This document shows, piece after piece, positions 25,984 through 35,464 of a DNA stretch of 64,000 nucleotides. The position numbers were made by a program, and so were the translations under genes. The DNA is from G963665495 sp963667575 (GTDB lineage: Bacteria; Desulfobacterota; Desulfovibrionia; Desulfovibrionales; Desulfovibrionaceae): the NCBI GenBank assembly GCA_963667575.2, contig CAXXHY010000015.1:310001-374000 (forward strand), read 5' to 3'. Every line of letters begins with the position of its first letter. Position 1 is the first letter of the stretch. The notes below the pieces were generated by a model. The model made no database searches, had not been told where the DNA came from, and was given only the letters and a program-made list of their open reading frames with translations.

Positions 25984-28746
25984 CTATTTCAAAAAGGATC
26001 CGGTCACGGAGTCGGGATTGGCCATCAGATCCTCGGGAGTGCCCTGGGCCACGATGCGTCCGCCGTTGTCGCCGCCGCCGGGGCCGAGATCGATAACATG
26101 GTCCGCGGCCAGAATCACATCCACATTGTGTTCGATGACCAGCACGCTGGCGCCCTTTTCCACCAGTCCGTGCAGCACCTGAATGAGCTTGCCCACCTCG
26201 TGCATATGCAGGCCCGTGGTGGGCTCGTCCAGCACGTAGAGCGTACGGGGCAGACTGCGCTTGCCCAGCTCGCGGGAAATCTTGATGCGCTGGGCCTCGC
26301 CGCCGGACAAGGTGGTGGCGGGCTGGCCGAGTTTGACGTACTCCAGGCCGACCTCTTCCAAGACGCCCAGGCGGCGTTCAAGTACGGGATAATTCTCAAA
26401 AAACTTCCTGGCCTGGCGTACGGTCATGCCCAGAACATCCGCGATGTTCAGGCCGTTGTATTTCACGTCCAGAGTCTCGCGGTTGTAGCGCTGCCCCTTG
26501 CACACGTCGCAGGTCACGTACACGTCCGGAAGAAAGTGCATCTCCACCCGGATCTGGCCGTCTCCCTGGCAGGCTTCGCAACGGCCGCCCCGTACGTTGA
26601 AGCTGAAGCGTCCGGGTTTGTAGCCGCGCTGGCGGGCGTCCTGGGTCATGGAAAAGATGTTGCGGATCTCGTCGAAAACCTTGGTATAGGTGGCGGGGTT
26701 GGAACGCGGCGTCCGGCCGATGGGAGTCTGGTCGATGGAAATGATCTTCTCCACCTGGTCCAGCCCCTCTATGCCGCCGATAATGCCCGGATTGTCCACC
26801 TTGTTGCCCCTGGCCAGGGCCAGATGCTTGTACAGCGAATCCACCACCAAAGAACTCTTGCCCGAACCGGACGGCCCGGTGACGCAGGTCAGGCAGCCCA
26901 GGGGAAAATCACAGCTCAAATTCTGCAAATTATTGGTACGTACGCCCTCCAGACGCAACACGCCCTGGGGTTTGCGGCGCGTGGTCGGACGCTCGATACG
27001 CATATCCCCGCGCAGGTACTTGCCTGTGAGGGAATCCTTGTTTTTCATCAGGGCGTCCACGGTGTCGTTGTGCACGATCTCGCCGCCCAGCATACCGGAT
27101 CCGGGCCCCAGTTCGACCACATGGTCGGCGCTGCGGATGGTGGCGTCGTCGTGTTCGACCACCAGCACCGTATTGCCTCTGGCCTGCAGGCTGCGCAACG
27201 TACTCAGCAAACGTTCGTTGTCACGCGGATGCAGCCCGATGCTGGGTTCGTCCAGCACGTAGGTCACGCCCACCAGTCCGGAGCCGAGCTGTCCGGCCAG
27301 ACGGATGCGCTGGGCTTCGCCGCCCGAGAGCGTACCCATGGTCCGGGCCAGGCTGATGTAATCCAGCCCCACGTTGTTCAAAAATCCGAGACGGTGCGTC
27401 AGTTCCTTGAGCAGAGGTTCGGCAATGGCCACCTTGTGTCCTTCGAACTTCAGCCCCTGCATCCATTCCAGCGCACGCGAGATGGAAAGCGAACAGAGCT
27501 GGAAAATATTGTGCTCGCCCACGCGTACGGCCAGAGATTCGGGCCGCAGCCGTGCGCCGTTACACACAGGACAAGGGCGGTTCTGCCGAAAACGCGAAAG
27601 CTCGTCCCGCCAGATATGCCCGTACTCCATGCCCTGCTCCAGCAGGTTGAGCACGCCCAGCCAATGGCAGTCCGGATCGCCCACAAACAGCTTTTCCAGA
27701 GCCTCGGGGGAAAACTGGTCCAGCGGCGTCTTGAGAGTGAAGCCCCATTGTTTGCCCAGGCGCGTCAGATCCACGCGGTAACGGTCCAGGACCTTGACCT
27801 TTTTCCAGGGAAGAATACCGCCCTGCTCCAGGTTGAGCCCCTTGTTGGGCGCAATCAGATCGGGTTCGAAATATTCCACGCTGCCGATGCCCGAACAGGT
27901 CGGACAGGCGCCCTGCGGGCTGTTGAAGGAAAACAGCTGCGGGCTGGGGGACGGCAGGCTGATTTTGCAGGTGGGGCAGACGGATTCCGTGCTCAGATAA
28001 CGGTCGCCGCCGTTTTCTCCCATGACATGGAGAATGATCCGCCCGTCCCCGTACTGCAACGCAAGCTCCACCGAATCGGCCAGCCGTTTGCGCAGCTCCG
28101 CCTTCATAACCAGGCGGTCCACCACCAGCTCCAGGGTGTGCTTCTTGTTCTTCTCCAGCTCGGGAATGGGCTCCAGGGGCAGAATGTCGCCGTCGGCGCG
28201 CACCCTGGCAAAGCCCTGGCCCTTGAGTTTTTTGAGCCGGTCCTGCTGGGTGCCTTTCTGGTGTTCCACCAGGGGCGCGAGCAGCATGAACTTGGTTCCG
28301 TCGGGCAGAGAAAGAATCTCGTCGATGATTTCATCGGAAGTCTGAGCCTGGATGGGCTTGCCGCACTGCGGACAATAGGTCTGGCCGAGGCGCGCATAGA
28401 ATACGCGCAGAAAATCGTAAATTTCCGTGACAGTGCCCACTGTGGAGCGCGGGTTGCGCGAGGCGCTCTGCTGCTCGAGGGAAATGGCCGGTGAAAGCCC
28501 TTCGATCTTGTCCACCAGGGGTTTATCCATCTGGGGCAGAAACTGCCTCGCATAGGCGGACAGAGACTCGACGTAGCGCCGCTGCCCTTCCGCATAGATC
28601 AGGTCAAAAGCCAGGGTGCTTTTTCCCGAACCTGACGGGCCGCAGATGACCACCAGTTTTTCGCGGGGAATGTCGAGGGTAAGATTTTTGAGGTTGTGCT
28701 GGCGTGCGTTCTGGATATGGATAACCGACGTATTCATGGTGCTCAT
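25984..28746 (-). CDS. uvrA: UvrA, excinuclease ABC subunit A
   Basis: 920 residues, close to the usual 940. Two ABC modules with Walker A motifs (GPSGSGKSTLAF near residue 36 and GPSGSGKSSLVV in the second half), two LSGGEAQRI signatures, and zinc-cysteine clusters (CPQCGKP, CPTCKIS, then CEACQGDGQ with CDVCKGQ). UvrA dimers find bulky DNA lesions, load UvrB and leave before incision. The start may be the second Met (28737). It is a single-gene unit. The long plus-strand open frame over it is an artefact of codon bias. Confidence 0.98.
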   Translation of the reverse strand: MSTMNTSVIHIQNARQHNLKNLTLDIPREKLVVICGPSGSGKSTLAFDLIYAEGQRRYVESLSAYARQFLPQMDKPLVDKIEGLSPAISLEQQSASRNPRSTVGTVTEIYDFLRVFYARLGQTYCPQCGKPIQAQTSDEIIDEILSLPDGTKFMLLAPLVEHQKGTQQDRLKKLKGQGFARVRADGDILPLEPIPELEKNKKHTLELVVDRLVMKAELRKRLADSVELALQYGDGRIILHVMGENGGDRYLSTESVCPTCKISLPSPSPQLFSFNSPQGACPTCSGIGSVEYFEPDLIAPNKGLNLEQGGILPWKKVKVLDRYRVDLTRLGKQWGFTLKTPLDQFSPEALEKLFVGDPDCHWLGVLNLLEQGMEYGHIWRDELSRFRQNRPCPVCNGARLRPESLAVRVGEHNIFQLCSLSISRALEWMQGLKFEGHKVAIAEPLLKELTHRLGFLNNVGLDYISLARTMGTLSGGEAQRIRLAGQLGSGLVGVTYVLDEPSIGLHPRDNERLLSTLRSLQARGNTVLVVEHDDATIRSADHVVELGPGSGMLGGEIVHNDTVDALMKNKDSLTGKYLRGDMRIERPTTRRKPQGVLRLEGVRTNNLQNLSCDFPLGCLTCVTGPSGSGKSSLVVDSLYKHLALARGNKVDNPGIIGGIEGLDQVEKIISIDQTPIGRTPRSNPATYTKVFDEIRNIFSMTQDARQRGYKPGRFSFNVRGGRCEACQGDGQIRVEMHFLPDVYVTCDVCKGQRYNRETLDVKYNGLNIADVLGMTVRQARKFFENYPVLERRLGVLEEVGLEYVKLGQPATTLSGGEAQRIKISRELGKRSLPRTLYVLDEPTTGLHMHEVGKLIQVLHGLVEKGASVLVIEHNVDVILAADHVIDLGPGGGDNGGRIVAQGTPEDLMANPDSVTGSFLK

Positions 28747-28895
28747 GGTCTCTTTGGCTGCTGGGTTAAATGGAAAAACATTGTCAAGAAATAATGAATA
28801 AGCCCGGCATGTCGAATGGCAAGGGGAAAATTTTTTTCAGCAGTATTTCAGGTGTGTTGCAGCTTGCTCAGCAGGAGATGCCGCCGGAGGATTGG

Positions 28896-28924
28896 AAACG
28901 TGCGCCGTATTCAGGCGCACGTTT
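28896..28924. terminator. hairpin downstream of the HDOD gene
   Basis: Perfect 11-bp arms aaacgtgcgcc and ggcgcacgttt around a 7-nt loop, 14 bases beyond the HDOD stop. The minus strand continues cgtttcc, a weak U-tract. Confidence 0.6.
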
Positions 28925-28937
28925 CGCTGGCGGGCTG

Positions 28938-30191
28938 CTACTGCCCGGTGATTTGTTCGTGAATGTTCTTGGCCCAGACCAGGGCTTCGCTGTACGAATT
29001 GGCCACAACCATGGGGTCGAGATCCAGTTCTTCGATGATCCCGTCGAGCTTGTCCCAGTCTCCGCGTTCGAAACTGCGCGCCAGCTCGAGCCAGGGCGTA
29101 TATTCGTTCTGTTGCTGGCAAAGCGCTGCCCGAATGCGGTCTTCCAGGGGCAGATTCTCGGCGATCTCGGACATGGGCGTATCCAGCATGGCTTCCAGCA
29201 GGGAAAACAGACCCAGCAGATAGAGCGAATCGGTCTTGACCTCGTCCACCTTGTGGTTGCGCGCGGCGCACTCCAGAAACTTGGCGCGAATGACCGAAAG
29301 ATGCGGCAGTTCGGATGTTTTTTCATCCGGGCTGATGTCCGTGAGAATGACCAGCCACAGCCAGCTGCGAATCTGCTTCCACCCCAGCAGCACCAGAGCC
29401 TGCTTGATGGATTCCACCTTGCGGGAAAAGCCGAATGCCGCGGAGTTGATAAAAGACAGCAGCCTGTAGCTGATGGAAACATCGGACTGAATCACCTTGG
29501 CCAGTTCGTCGAATTCCGGATTTTGCTTTTCCAGAACCTTGAACAGCATGAACCGCGAAATATGATTGGATGAAAGCTTGCGTCCGGGCACGATGACGGG
29601 TTTTTCAAAGAAAAAGCCTTGAAACAGGGCAAACCCGAGTTTTGTGGCCAGTTCGAACTGGTGCACTTCCTCAACACGTTTGGCTGCCAGCAGAAATTTG
29701 TACTGCTTGGCATTGTTGACCAGTTCCTGGATCTCGCTTTCTTCCTTGCCCAGAAAATCTATAAAAGCCATGTCGCAAAGCTTGTAGAGCTTTTCGGCTT
29801 TGGGATCTCCGGTGAAATTGTTTACGACAATGAGATATTTTTCTTTTTTCAACTTCAGCAAGGCGCGCAGCAGCTCGATGTCCTCGCAAAAATCCTCCGA
29901 AACTTCCACAGCCGTGGTCTCGGAAGGCAGCGCCCAGGGAATCTCACGAAAAATGGATTCCTGAGTGAAATGAATCAGAACCTTGCCCCCCTGCTTGGCC
30001 TGCTTCAAATTCATGATGGCATTGGAAATTACCGTCAAGGTAGCGACATCATTGTCGTTAAAGGAGGCGTAGGTGTCGTCGGCGCTTCCTCTGTAGAGCA
30101 ATTCATACCCCCAGACAGCCTTTTTGGCATTGAAAATCGGCTGGCGGGCAAAAAAAGTATCCGTATATATGCGTTGCTCATCATTGGCCAT
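28938..30191 (-). CDS. EAL-like/HDOD signalling protein (YuxH-type)
   Basis: 417 residues from Met at 30191, chosen for GGAAG upstream. The N-terminal half (FFARQPIFNAKKAVWGYELL) is a degenerate EAL domain: it keeps the ARQPIF and GYELLYR blocks of the family but lacks the EVL catalytic residues, so no c-di-GMP hydrolysis is expected. The C-terminal HDOD domain (about 200-400) includes SYRLLSFINSAAFGFSRKVE and QALVLLGWKQIRSWLWLVIL. HDOD proteins act as scaffolds in motility, stress and cell-cycle signalling. Next to it, divergently, lies the GspE/PilB ATPase, which hints at surface-machinery control. Confidence 0.88.
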   Translation of the reverse strand: MANDEQRIYTDTFFARQPIFNAKKAVWGYELLYRGSADDTYASFNDNDVATLTVISNAIMNLKQAKQGGKVLIHFTQESIFREIPWALPSETTAVEVSEDFCEDIELLRALLKLKKEKYLIVVNNFTGDPKAEKLYKLCDMAFIDFLGKEESEIQELVNNAKQYKFLLAAKRVEEVHQFELATKLGFALFQGFFFEKPVIVPGRKLSSNHISRFMLFKVLEKQNPEFDELAKVIQSDVSISYRLLSFINSAAFGFSRKVESIKQALVLLGWKQIRSWLWLVILTDISPDEKTSELPHLSVIRAKFLECAARNHKVDEVKTDSLYLLGLFSLLEAMLDTPMSEIAENLPLEDRIRAALCQQQNEYTPWLELARSFERGDWDKLDGIIEELDLDPMVVANSYSEALVWAKNIHEQITGQ

Positions 30192-30464
30192 GGTGCGAAT
30201 CTTCCTTTTCAAATTTTAACAGTACAAAACAGTACGAAGAACAATTGAATACCAAGATTAGCCGGTTTTGCCAATCCAATAAGCATCCATCCCGAATCAT
30301 CAAGCATTTAACATGTCATCATGGTTTGATTAAATTTAATTGAATAATCAAGAAAATAGATGTAAATTCTATTTTAGCTCTTATAGCCTGGGGGGACCAG
30401 TGCTTTTCCCTCTCCTTGGAAAAGTATTTTTTATCAATCAAAATCAAGACGTTAGTACATTATA
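30192..30464. promoter_or_regulatory. divergent promoter region, HDOD / GspE
   Basis: A 273-bp AT-rich spacer between two divergent genes; both promoters must lie here. Tracts such as tttaatttaattgaataatc suggest promoter DNA, but no clear -35/-10 pair can be fixed by eye. Confidence 0.4.
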
Positions 30465-32144
30465 ATGACCCAACACAATCAGGCTCCCAACGGAACGCAA
30501 GACACAGCCAAAAATGAATTCGAACAATTTAAGGCTGTTCAACGAAAATCCGGTGTAAAACTGGCCGAATATCTTCGACGCCAAGGCAAGCTGAGCGAAA
30601 GCGAGCTCATGGAATATGTCAGCGGCCAGCTGAAAATAGACCGTTATACGCCTGAAAAGTATCCCCTGGATGCGGAACTCAAGCACGAGCTGCCGGAGGA
30701 TGTTTTCCAGGAACGCTCGCTGGTTCCGCTGCGGCGCAAGGACAACATGCTCTGGGTGGCCACTGCCGACCCCATCAACCTGTCCATGCTCGACGCGGTG
30801 GAAAAAGTCACCAAGCTCGACCTGGAGCCGGTCTTTTGTCCGCTGGAAGAGCTCAACGAACTGAGCTATTCCTTCTGGGGCACCCAGGCGGACATGGGCG
30901 AAATGATGGGAACCCTGGAGCAGCTCGATGTCGAGTCCGACAGGGAGATGGAAGAAGTCACCGACATCAGCATCGCCTCCCTGGAAGATGCGCCCATCGT
31001 CAAGCTGGTCAATCAGATCCTGGTGCAGGCCGTCAACACCGGCGCCAGTGACGTTCATATTTCCCCCAAGCGCGACAGCGTTCAATTGCGTTTTCGCGTG
31101 GACGGTCAGCTGCGGGAAATTCCGGGCCCCCCGAAATCCGCGTTCATGCCTGTCATCTCGCGTCTCAAGCTGCTGTCCAACATGGATATTTCCGTTACCC
31201 GTATTCCTCAGGACGGACGTTTTTCCTTCAACGTAAAAACCAAGGAAGTCAACGTCCGTGCCTCCACCCTGCCCACCATTTACGGCGAAAACATGGTTAT
31301 GCGACTGCTGATGAAAAAGGCCGGTATTCTCACCCTGCCGGACCTGGGCCTGGTGGAGGAAGAGGAAGCCAAAATCATCGAGTGCCTGAACAAATCCTAC
31401 GGCATGATTCTGGCCACGGGCCCCACTGGCAGCGGTAAAACAACCCTGCTCTATGCCATGCTGCGCCAGATAGACCAGCCCAACATCAACATCATCACCC
31501 TTGAAGATCCGGTGGAAACCCGTATCGACACCATCAGACAGGTCCAGCTGAATCGCAAGGCCGGCATGACATTCGCCAGCGGTCTGCGAGCCATTTTGCG
31601 GCAGGACCCCGACGTATTGATGGTCGGTGAGATCCGCGACGGAGAAACAGCCCATATCGCCATCGAATCCGCCATGACAGGCCACCGCCTGCTCTCCACC
31701 GTGCACACCAACGATGCGCCCGGCGCGGTTACCCGCTTCATGGACATGGGCATCGAACCTTTTCTGGTGGCCTCCACCCTGCTGGTCGCCGTGGGCCAAC
31801 GGCTCGTACGCCGTGTCTGTAAAAAATGCATGGAGGAGTATATGCCTCCCAAAAATCTCGTGGATGCGCTGCACCTGCCTCCGGGCAAAAAAATCCACTT
31901 TGTGCACGGCAAAGGCTGCACTGCCTGCGGAAATACCGGGTTCAAGGGCCGGGTGGGCATCTATGAAGTCCTGCCCATCACCGAACTTGTGCAGAACATG
32001 ATTCTGAAAAACACCTCCTCCAAGGAAATCGCCAAAGCAGCGGCCCATGCCGGGGAATTCCGCAGCATGCGTGTGGACGCCATCAACAAGGTGGCAAAAG
32101 GCTTGACCACCCTGGAAGAGGCCGCCCCCATCATTTTCATGTAA
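30465..32144 (+). CDS. GspE/PilB-type secretion ATPase
   Basis: 559 residues. N-terminal MshEN/GspE-N-like domain (about 25-130), then the ATPase: SDVHISPKRDSVQLRFRVDG, Walker A GPTGSGKTTLLYAML (near 312), Asp box ITLEDPVE, Walker B LRQDPDVLMVGEIRD, His box TGHRLLSTVHTNDAPGA, and a zinc tetracysteine (CKKC and CTACGNTG). These hexameric ATPases power pilus assembly or type II secretion at the inner membrane. It is an orphan: no pilC, pilD, gspF or pilin gene lies in this window. Confidence 0.95.
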   Translation: MTQHNQAPNGTQDTAKNEFEQFKAVQRKSGVKLAEYLRRQGKLSESELMEYVSGQLKIDRYTPEKYPLDAELKHELPEDVFQERSLVPLRRKDNMLWVATADPINLSMLDAVEKVTKLDLEPVFCPLEELNELSYSFWGTQADMGEMMGTLEQLDVESDREMEEVTDISIASLEDAPIVKLVNQILVQAVNTGASDVHISPKRDSVQLRFRVDGQLREIPGPPKSAFMPVISRLKLLSNMDISVTRIPQDGRFSFNVKTKEVNVRASTLPTIYGENMVMRLLMKKAGILTLPDLGLVEEEEAKIIECLNKSYGMILATGPTGSGKTTLLYAMLRQIDQPNINIITLEDPVETRIDTIRQVQLNRKAGMTFASGLRAILRQDPDVLMVGEIRDGETAHIAIESAMTGHRLLSTVHTNDAPGAVTRFMDMGIEPFLVASTLLVAVGQRLVRRVCKKCMEEYMPPKNLVDALHLPPGKKIHFVHGKGCTACGNTGFKGRVGIYEVLPITELVQNMILKNTSSKEIAKAAAHAGEFRSMRVDAINKVAKGLTTLEEAAPIIFM

Positions 32145-32232
32145 CATCCGGATGTCGCCCGGAGCTGTGCTTTAAGTCGTAGAATACGCTATAGTTCCTT
32201 AGCCTCGCCATTTTTCGCAAAAGGAATTCATC

Positions 32233-32631
32233 ATGCGCCTTGCTTCCGTTCTGTTCGCCGTCATTATGCTTATCAGCGTTCCGGCTGCCGCGCAGCCACC
32301 CTTTCATCTCGCGGGAGACTGGAAAGGAGAGATCATTTCCACCCACAATACGCAGGAAGGCCTTGCAAAAGGCGAAAGCTGCCTGTTTTCCATCAAGGAA
32401 GAGCACGATGGTGTGTTTTTCGGTTCGCGCATCTGGCATGAAGGATCCCGGCGCCACTCCGTGGAATTCGCGGGAGCCATCAATCCGGCAAACCAGAGTC
32501 TGCACATTGTCGAAGGCAACGAAAACATTTTTTTGGGAAGCGTAAACACGCCCAATGAGATCGAGCTGCACCAATTGCACCTGGGCGGAAGTCCCGGTGC
32601 CGCGCGCTATCTTCTGCACCGGGCGGATTGA
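32233..32631 (+). CDS. small exported protein
   Basis: 132 residues with a Sec signal peptide (MRLASVLFAVIMLISVPAAA, cleavage after AAA/Q). The mature part has W-K-G-E-I and repeated beta-strand patterns (GDWKGEIIS, GESCLFSIKEEHDGVFFGSR, IFLGSVNTPNEIELHQL), resembling a small lipocalin-like or beta-barrel periplasmic protein. No family can be named. AAAGGAA precedes the ATG. It follows the GspE gene by 88 bp on the same strand and might be co-expressed. Confidence 0.65.
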   Translation: MRLASVLFAVIMLISVPAAAQPPFHLAGDWKGEIISTHNTQEGLAKGESCLFSIKEEHDGVFFGSRIWHEGSRRHSVEFAGAINPANQSLHIVEGNENIFLGSVNTPNEIELHQLHLGGSPGAARYLLHRAD

Positions 32632-33143
32632 TTTTTCATCTCGCGCAGACAGCAAACATTTTCCCTCTGACCCGTTTCTGCTTCATTCAATAGTATTCCC
32701 ACAGTAAGTCCCCACTGCCAGGTGGCTGCCGGGTGGTACGTCATGTCGCAGTTCAACGCGCAGGTTCCAACAAGCCCGTACCCGGCCCTGGAGCACAAAC
32801 AAAAGCGCAGCTTTCCCTTCCACTCATAGTCGTATCCTCCTGTTATTCAAGACACATTACACTTTGGAAATGGTTTTGCCTTTTACATAAGATTTACTTG
32901 CAACCGGGGTGATTCAGAGTATATCAGTCCCAACTTCGAATGCTAAGGCTTAGGGGATTTTGTTTCTTTCTCTGCGCAACCAGATTGAAAAAACACCCTG
33001 TCATGCCAGGAATTCGCGGGATGCCCCTGAGACTGAGTCTTACAAAACTTTCATGGACTTTGAAGGAGAAAGCAGGGGCCGCAATGTAGACTTTCTCTAG
33101 ATTTGCATGCTATGTATCCCGTAAAAACATGGAGCGTAGAGGA
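32632..33143. other. 512-bp gap before tolQ
   Basis: No supported gene. Short ORFs on the minus strand lack ribosome sites and homology. The last 100 bases should contain the tolQRAB promoter; no clear box pair is seen. Confidence 0.45.
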
Positions 33144-33857
33144 ATGGGCGAATTGGGATTTTTAGAGCTTCTGGGGCATGCCACACTGGTCGTCAAAGGT
33201 GTGCTTGGGCTGCTGTTGGCCATGTCTTTGGTCAGCTGGTATATTATTTTCACCAAAATGTTCACGCTCTCCCGGGCGCGAAAAAAAATTGAAAACAATG
33301 TCACGGCTTTTCAGGACGCAGATGAATTGCGTCTGGCCATCAAGCTGATGGGGCAGGACACCAGTTCCCCCTCGTACCAGGTGGCTCTGGAAGGCGTGAA
33401 CGAACTCAACCGGCTCGAGGAACAAGGCGGTCTCGGCAAACAGCTGGAAATCGCCACGGACAACCTCCGCCGCGCACTGCACCGGGGAGTGAGTACGCAG
33501 ATCGGACGCCTGGGCGCTCAGCTGTCCTTTCTGGCCACCTGCGCCAATGCCGCACCGTTTATCGGTCTGTTCGGCACGGTCTGGGGCATCATGCACTCCT
33601 TCCATTCCATCGGACAAATGAAAACAGCCGCTCTGGCCATTGTTGCGCCAGGTATCTCCGAGGCGCTCATCGCCACTGCCATCGGTCTGGCCGTGGCCAT
33701 ACCGGCCACTGTGGCCTACAACTTCTACGTGGGTAAAATTGGTCAGATAGAAGCGGATCTCGTCAATTTTGCCGGCGTATTCCTGAACCGGGTTCAGCGC
33801 GAACTGCCTTCTTTGGATGATCCCGGCACGAGTCGCCCCCATAAATTGATCAAGTAA
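33144..33857 (+). CDS. tolQ: TolQ/ExbB-type proton channel
   Basis: 237 residues from the ATG at 33144, which has GGAG 9 bases upstream; an ATG at 33129 is also open but lacks a site. Three membrane spans: about 15-35, then GAQLSFLATCANAAPFIGLF GTVWGIM and the C-terminal ISEALIATAIGLAVAIPATV, the two helices that line the proton path in the MotA/TolQ/ExbB family. With TolR it uses the proton gradient to energise TolA and keep the outer membrane invaginating at division. First gene of tolQRAB. Confidence 0.93.
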   Translation: MGELGFLELLGHATLVVKGVLGLLLAMSLVSWYIIFTKMFTLSRARKKIENNVTAFQDADELRLAIKLMGQDTSSPSYQVALEGVNELNRLEEQGGLGKQLEIATDNLRRALHRGVSTQIGRLGAQLSFLATCANAAPFIGLFGTVWGIMHSFHSIGQMKTAALAIVAPGISEALIATAIGLAVAIPATVAYNFYVGKIGQIEADLVNFAGVFLNRVQRELPSLDDPGTSRPHKLIK

Positions 33858-33877
33858 TTTTTACATAAGGAAACCCC

Positions 33878-34321
33878 ATGAAACTCAATGGCAACGGCAA
33901 CAGCATGCTCGCCGAAATCAACGTCACACCTTTTGTTGACGTCATGCTCGTCCTGTTGATCATTTTCATGGTCACGGCTCCCATGCTGGAACAAGGGTTG
34001 GACGTGGATCTGCCGCAAACCCGTACGGTGGAGGCGCTGCCAACGGAAAGTGACCATCTTGTTCTGACCGTGGGCAAAAACGGTGCGCTGACCCTGGACG
34101 AATACCCTGTTCCCTTTGAAGAACTGCAAGGCCATCTGAAACGGCTGGTGGCGGACAAGCACAAACAGCTTTTCCTGCGCGCCGACAAGGAAGTGCCTTA
34201 CGGCATTGTCGTCCAGGTCATGGGCGAGATCAAGGCGGCGGGTATCGATCATATGGGCGTCGTGGCCGAACGGGATGAGAGTCTGAACGCTCCCGCCGGC
34301 AAGGGCGAAAAGAAAAAATAA
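33878..34321 (+). CDS. tolR: TolR/ExbD-type protein
   Basis: 147 residues. One N-terminal membrane span (VTPFVDVMLVLLIIFMVTAP) with the conserved proton-carrying Asp in FVDVMLVLLI, then a periplasmic domain (YPVPFEELQGHLKRL, LRADKEVPYG). It partners TolQ. AAGGAAA precedes the ATG, 20 bases after tolQ. The Lys-rich end (GKGEKKK) is slightly unusual. Confidence 0.93.
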   Translation: MKLNGNGNSMLAEINVTPFVDVMLVLLIIFMVTAPMLEQGLDVDLPQTRTVEALPTESDHLVLTVGKNGALTLDEYPVPFEELQGHLKRLVADKHKQLFLRADKEVPYGIVVQVMGEIKAAGIDHMGVVAERDESLNAPAGKGEKKK

Positions 34322-34355
34322 TCTGCACAATCAATACGGGCCAAGCCAGTATTTT

Positions 34356-35456
34356 ATGCGCTTCATAAGTCTCTTTTTCTCCATCTTCCTGCATGCCGCT
34401 GTGTTCGGCATTGCAATTTTCTGGTCGCAGCTGGGCGCGCATCCGGTCAAACTGGACGTTCCGGTCTACTATGTGGATCTGATCAACGTTTCCGGCGCTC
34501 CTGGATTGCCCGGCCCCAGTGCTGCATCCAAAAAGGCAGCTGCGCCAAAAAAGGCAGCCGCCCCCAAGCCCGAGCCCGCACCTGCGCCCAAACCTGCAGT
34601 GCAGCCCAAGGCCGAGCCCATCAAACAACCAACCAAGCCTGCGGCCGTGACCCCACCTCCCAAGCCCGAACCCAAAAAGGTGCCGGAGCCGGTTGTCGCG
34701 ACAAAGGACAAGCCTATCAGTCCGAAAAAGCAGGATCAGCCCAAAAAGCCAGAGCCCAAGAAGGAACCCAAGAAAGAGCCCAAGAAAGAACCGCCCAAGG
34801 TGGTCAAAAAACAGGAACCGCCCAAAAAGCAGGTGGCCAAGGCCGAACCCAAAAAGCCCGAACCTGAAAAGGTAGAGCCCAAAAAGGAAAAGCCAAAGGT
34901 TGAGCCTAAAAAAGAGTCCAAGCAGACTCAGAAGGCGGAGCAGCCGCAAAAACGAAACACTATTTCGTCCACCCAGAAGAAAAAGGTCAATGCGCCGCCC
35001 ACCAAGGATCAGATTCTGGCCCAGGCGCTGCAGGCCACCCAGATGGAAGTGGCCAAGCAGGACAAAATGGACCAGGATACCGTGGCCAAAGCCCTTGCCG
35101 ATCTGCGTAATTCGCAGCAGGGAGGCAGCGGACAGGGAGGCGAAGGCACCGGCACTGGCGGTGGAGGGGGCAGCCACGAAGGCGCGTATCTGCGCTCCAT
35201 AACGCAGATCATCAAGGATCATTGGGCCTACCCCATACTCAACGACAGGGTGGTGCTGCAGGCGCAGGTGGAGATAACCCTGGACAGCCGCGGGCAAATC
35301 AGAGACTTTGTTCTCACCCGGAGTTCCGGACGTCAGGACTTTGACGCATCGACCATTAAAGCCGTGGATGAAACCCGCCTGACGGAGCATCTGCCCGATC
35401 CTCCTTCTGATTTGCGGACCATTCGTATCAACTTCAATTCGCAAGAACTGGGATAG
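34356..35456 (+). CDS. tolA: TolA/TonB-like energy-transducing protein
   Basis: 366 residues. N-terminal membrane anchor (FISLFFSIFLHAAVFGIAIF, with the His of the SxxxH-type span), a very long Pro/Lys/Glu-rich spacer (about 50-240, rich in PKKEPKKEP), a Gly-rich hinge (GGSGQGGEGTGTGGGGGS) and a TonB/TolA C-terminal domain (about 270-366, YLRSITQIIKDHWAYP). The spacer lets it cross the periplasm. The C-terminus is TonB_C-like, but the tolQR and tolB neighbours favour TolA. The repeated Lys/Pro codons are a spacer, not a DNA repeat element. Confidence 0.88.
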   Translation: MRFISLFFSIFLHAAVFGIAIFWSQLGAHPVKLDVPVYYVDLINVSGAPGLPGPSAASKKAAAPKKAAAPKPEPAPAPKPAVQPKAEPIKQPTKPAAVTPPPKPEPKKVPEPVVATKDKPISPKKQDQPKKPEPKKEPKKEPKKEPPKVVKKQEPPKKQVAKAEPKKPEPEKVEPKKEKPKVEPKKESKQTQKAEQPQKRNTISSTQKKKVNAPPTKDQILAQALQATQMEVAKQDKMDQDTVAKALADLRNSQQGGSGQGGEGTGTGGGGGSHEGAYLRSITQIIKDHWAYPILNDRVVLQAQVEITLDSRGQIRDFVLTRSSGRQDFDASTIKAVDETRLTEHLPDPPSDLRTIRINFNSQELG

Positions 35457-35464
35457 CGAGAACC

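Noticed and set aside
25660..28494. A 944-codon plus-strand open frame
   Set aside because: Antisense to uvrA and the PAS protein; low-complexity His/Gln/Gly composition typical of a shadow frame.
30444..32147. A 567-codon minus-strand open frame
   Set aside because: Antisense to the GspE/PilB ATPase, which has all catalytic motifs.
34600..34930. Dense repeated DNA, possible CRISPR or satellite array
   Set aside because: It is the Pro/Lys/Glu codon repetition of the TolA spacer, in frame throughout. No CRISPR array exists in the window.
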